From Sandaracinobacteroides hominis (GTDB taxonomy: Bacteria > Pseudomonadota > Alphaproteobacteria > Sphingomonadales > Sphingomonadaceae): a stretch of DNA of 64,000 bases. Below, piece by piece: positions 63,091-64,000 of this stretch. The position numbers were made by a program, and so were the translations under genes. The stretch lies in assembly GCF_016464365.1 (NCBI RefSeq), contig NZ_JADCUC010000001.1, positions 372,001 through 436,000 on the forward strand, read 5' to 3'. The notes beneath the pieces were generated by a model, which was not told where the DNA came from, searched no databases, and was given only the letters and a program-made list of their open reading frames with translations. How positions within the stretch are numbered: the stretch's first letter is position 1; the number at the start of each line of letters is the position of its first letter.

Positions 63091-64000
63091 ATGGCCATCA
63101 ATATCACCATGCCGGCGCTTTCCCCGACGATGGAAACGGGGACGCTGGCGAAGTGGCTCATCAAGGTGGGCGACAAGGTCAAGCCGGGCGACATCATTGC
63201 CGAGATCGAGACCGACAAGGCGACCATGGAAGTGGAAGCCGTGGACGAGGGCGTGGTGACGGCGCTGCTGGTGGCCGAGGGAAGCGAGGAAGTTAAGGTG
63301 AACGCGGTGATCGCGACCTTGGCGGCGGAGGGGGAGGATGCTTCTCCGGCACCGGCGTCCGAGCCTGCGTCTGCGCCTGCACCGGCGGTGAAGGCGGAAG
63401 CGCCTGCACAGGCGGCCAAGGCCGAACCCGCTCCTGCCGTTGCACCTGCTCCGGCCTCTGCGCCTGCTCCTGCGCCTGCGGCAACGCCGGCGCCCAAGGC
63501 GGAGGCGGCACCTGCCGCCGTGCCGGTGAAGGAGGGACGCATAGCCGCCTCCCCGCTGGCCAAGCGCATTGCCGAGCTGAGTGGTGTGGATCTGTCGGCG
63601 CTGAAGGGCAGCGGGCCCAATGGGCGGATCGTGAAGGCGGATGTGGAAGCGGCAGCGGGCAAGGCTCCGGTGGTTTCCGTGCTGCCTTCGGTGGCAGCGG
63701 CGCCTGCTGCTCCGGTGGCCGAAAAGGCTGCTGTTGCTGCGGCGCCCGTGGATGGCGGTGCACCGTTCGAAGCGGTGAAGCTGTCGCAGATGCGCAAGAC
63801 GATTGCGCGCAGGCTGACCGAATCGAAGCAGACGGTTCCGCATTTCTATCTGACCGTCGATGTGCGGCTGGATGCGCTGCTGAAGCTGCGCGGCGAGCTG
63901 AACAAGGCGCTGGAAGTGCAGGGCGTGAAGCTGTCGGTGAACGACCTGCTGGTGAAGGCATTGGGGCTGGCGCTGCATGCGATTCCGGACGCCAATGCGA
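63091..64000 (+). CDS. pdhC: pyruvate dehydrogenase E2 (dihydrolipoyl acetyltransferase), partial
   Basis: The gene runs past the right edge; 303 residues are visible. A lipoyl domain comes first ([20 protein letters not shown]) with K43 in [12 protein letters not shown], then a long Ala/Pro linker (about 88-145), the peripheral-subunit-binding domain ([34 protein letters not shown]), a second Ala/Pro linker, and the start of the acyltransferase core ([40 protein letters not shown]). The catalytic HxxxDG lies off the window. It is the core of the PDH complex, completing pdhA-pdhB-pdhC. Confidence 0.96.
   Translation, partial: MAINITMPALSPTMETGTLAKWLIKVGDKVKPGDIIAEIETDKATMEVEAVDEGVVTALLVAEGSEEVKVNAVIATLAAEGEDASPAPASEPASAPAPAVKAEAPAQAAKAEPAPAVAPAPASAPAPAPAATPAPKAEAAPAAVPVKEGRIAASPLAKRIAELSGVDLSALKGSGPNGRIVKADVEAAAGKAPVVSVLPSVAAAPAAPVAEKAAVAAAPVDGGAPFEAVKLSQMRKTIARRLTESKQTVPHFYLTVDVRLDALLKLRGELNKALEVQGVKLSVNDLLVKALGLALHAIPDANA

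Overview
The window reads as chromosomal DNA of a high-GC alphaproteobacterium of the sphingomonad type. The evidence is the PEPxxWA-type C-terminal sorting tails, an Entner-Doudoroff operon in the order zwf-pgl-edd-glk-eda, a TonB receptor/GH13/MFS/LacI maltodextrin locus, a PopZ-like protein next to valS and tolC, purS and purQ as separate genes, and a pdhA-pdhB-pdhC cluster whose E1 beta carries a lipoyl domain. No rRNA, transposase, integrase or CRISPR array was seen.

Layout. 0-13.7 kb is mostly housekeeping: a cut-off alpha/beta hydrolase, a Y-family polymerase, a frameshifted yhhQ-type transporter, a PEP-type exported protein, rnk, purQ/purS and purC separated by a hydrolase and the remains of an ArsR-SRPBCC gene pair, two unknown proteins, an oxidoreductase, DUF808, rnhA-thrB-ispH and a lipoprotein. 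13.7-20.6 kb holds tRNA-His, a small membrane protein, an S24-type repressor facing a small HTH protein across a phased operator, an RND adaptor/pump pair and a second PEP-type protein. 20.7-26.1 kb is valS, DUF486, popZ-like, tolC and a pcm-like methyltransferase. 26.2-41.6 kb is sugar metabolism: maltodextrin uptake and hydrolysis (MFS, LacI, TonB receptor, two GH13 enzymes) leads straight into zwf-pgl-edd-glk-eda, with ung as the last coupled gene.

41.9-55.9 kb is an accessory block whose codon choice differs visibly from both flanks (more GGC and GTC, fewer GGG and GTG). One arm (minus strand) is five genes joined by 4-base ATGA overlaps: a class I PHA-synthase-like protein, a MaoC-phosphotransacetylase fusion, acetate kinase, a FabI-like reductase and an OMPLA-type phospholipase. 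The other arm (plus strand) is a tripartite exporter: outer-membrane factor, HlyD adaptor, RbbA-like double-ATPase/permease and YhhJ-like permease. A TetR regulator sits between them with a palindrome on the exporter side. The block ends just downstream of the 3' end of tRNA-Cys. It is the best candidate here for a poorly described system: acyl release and acyl-CoA/acyl-phosphate processing linked to export.

56.1-64 kb returns to core genes: tRNA-Cys, two small proteins (one YkvA-like), a dipeptide epimerase beside enolase (two enolase-superfamily genes in a row), a small LPDSG-tailed exported protein, ftsB and pdhA-pdhB-pdhC; the last is cut by the window end.
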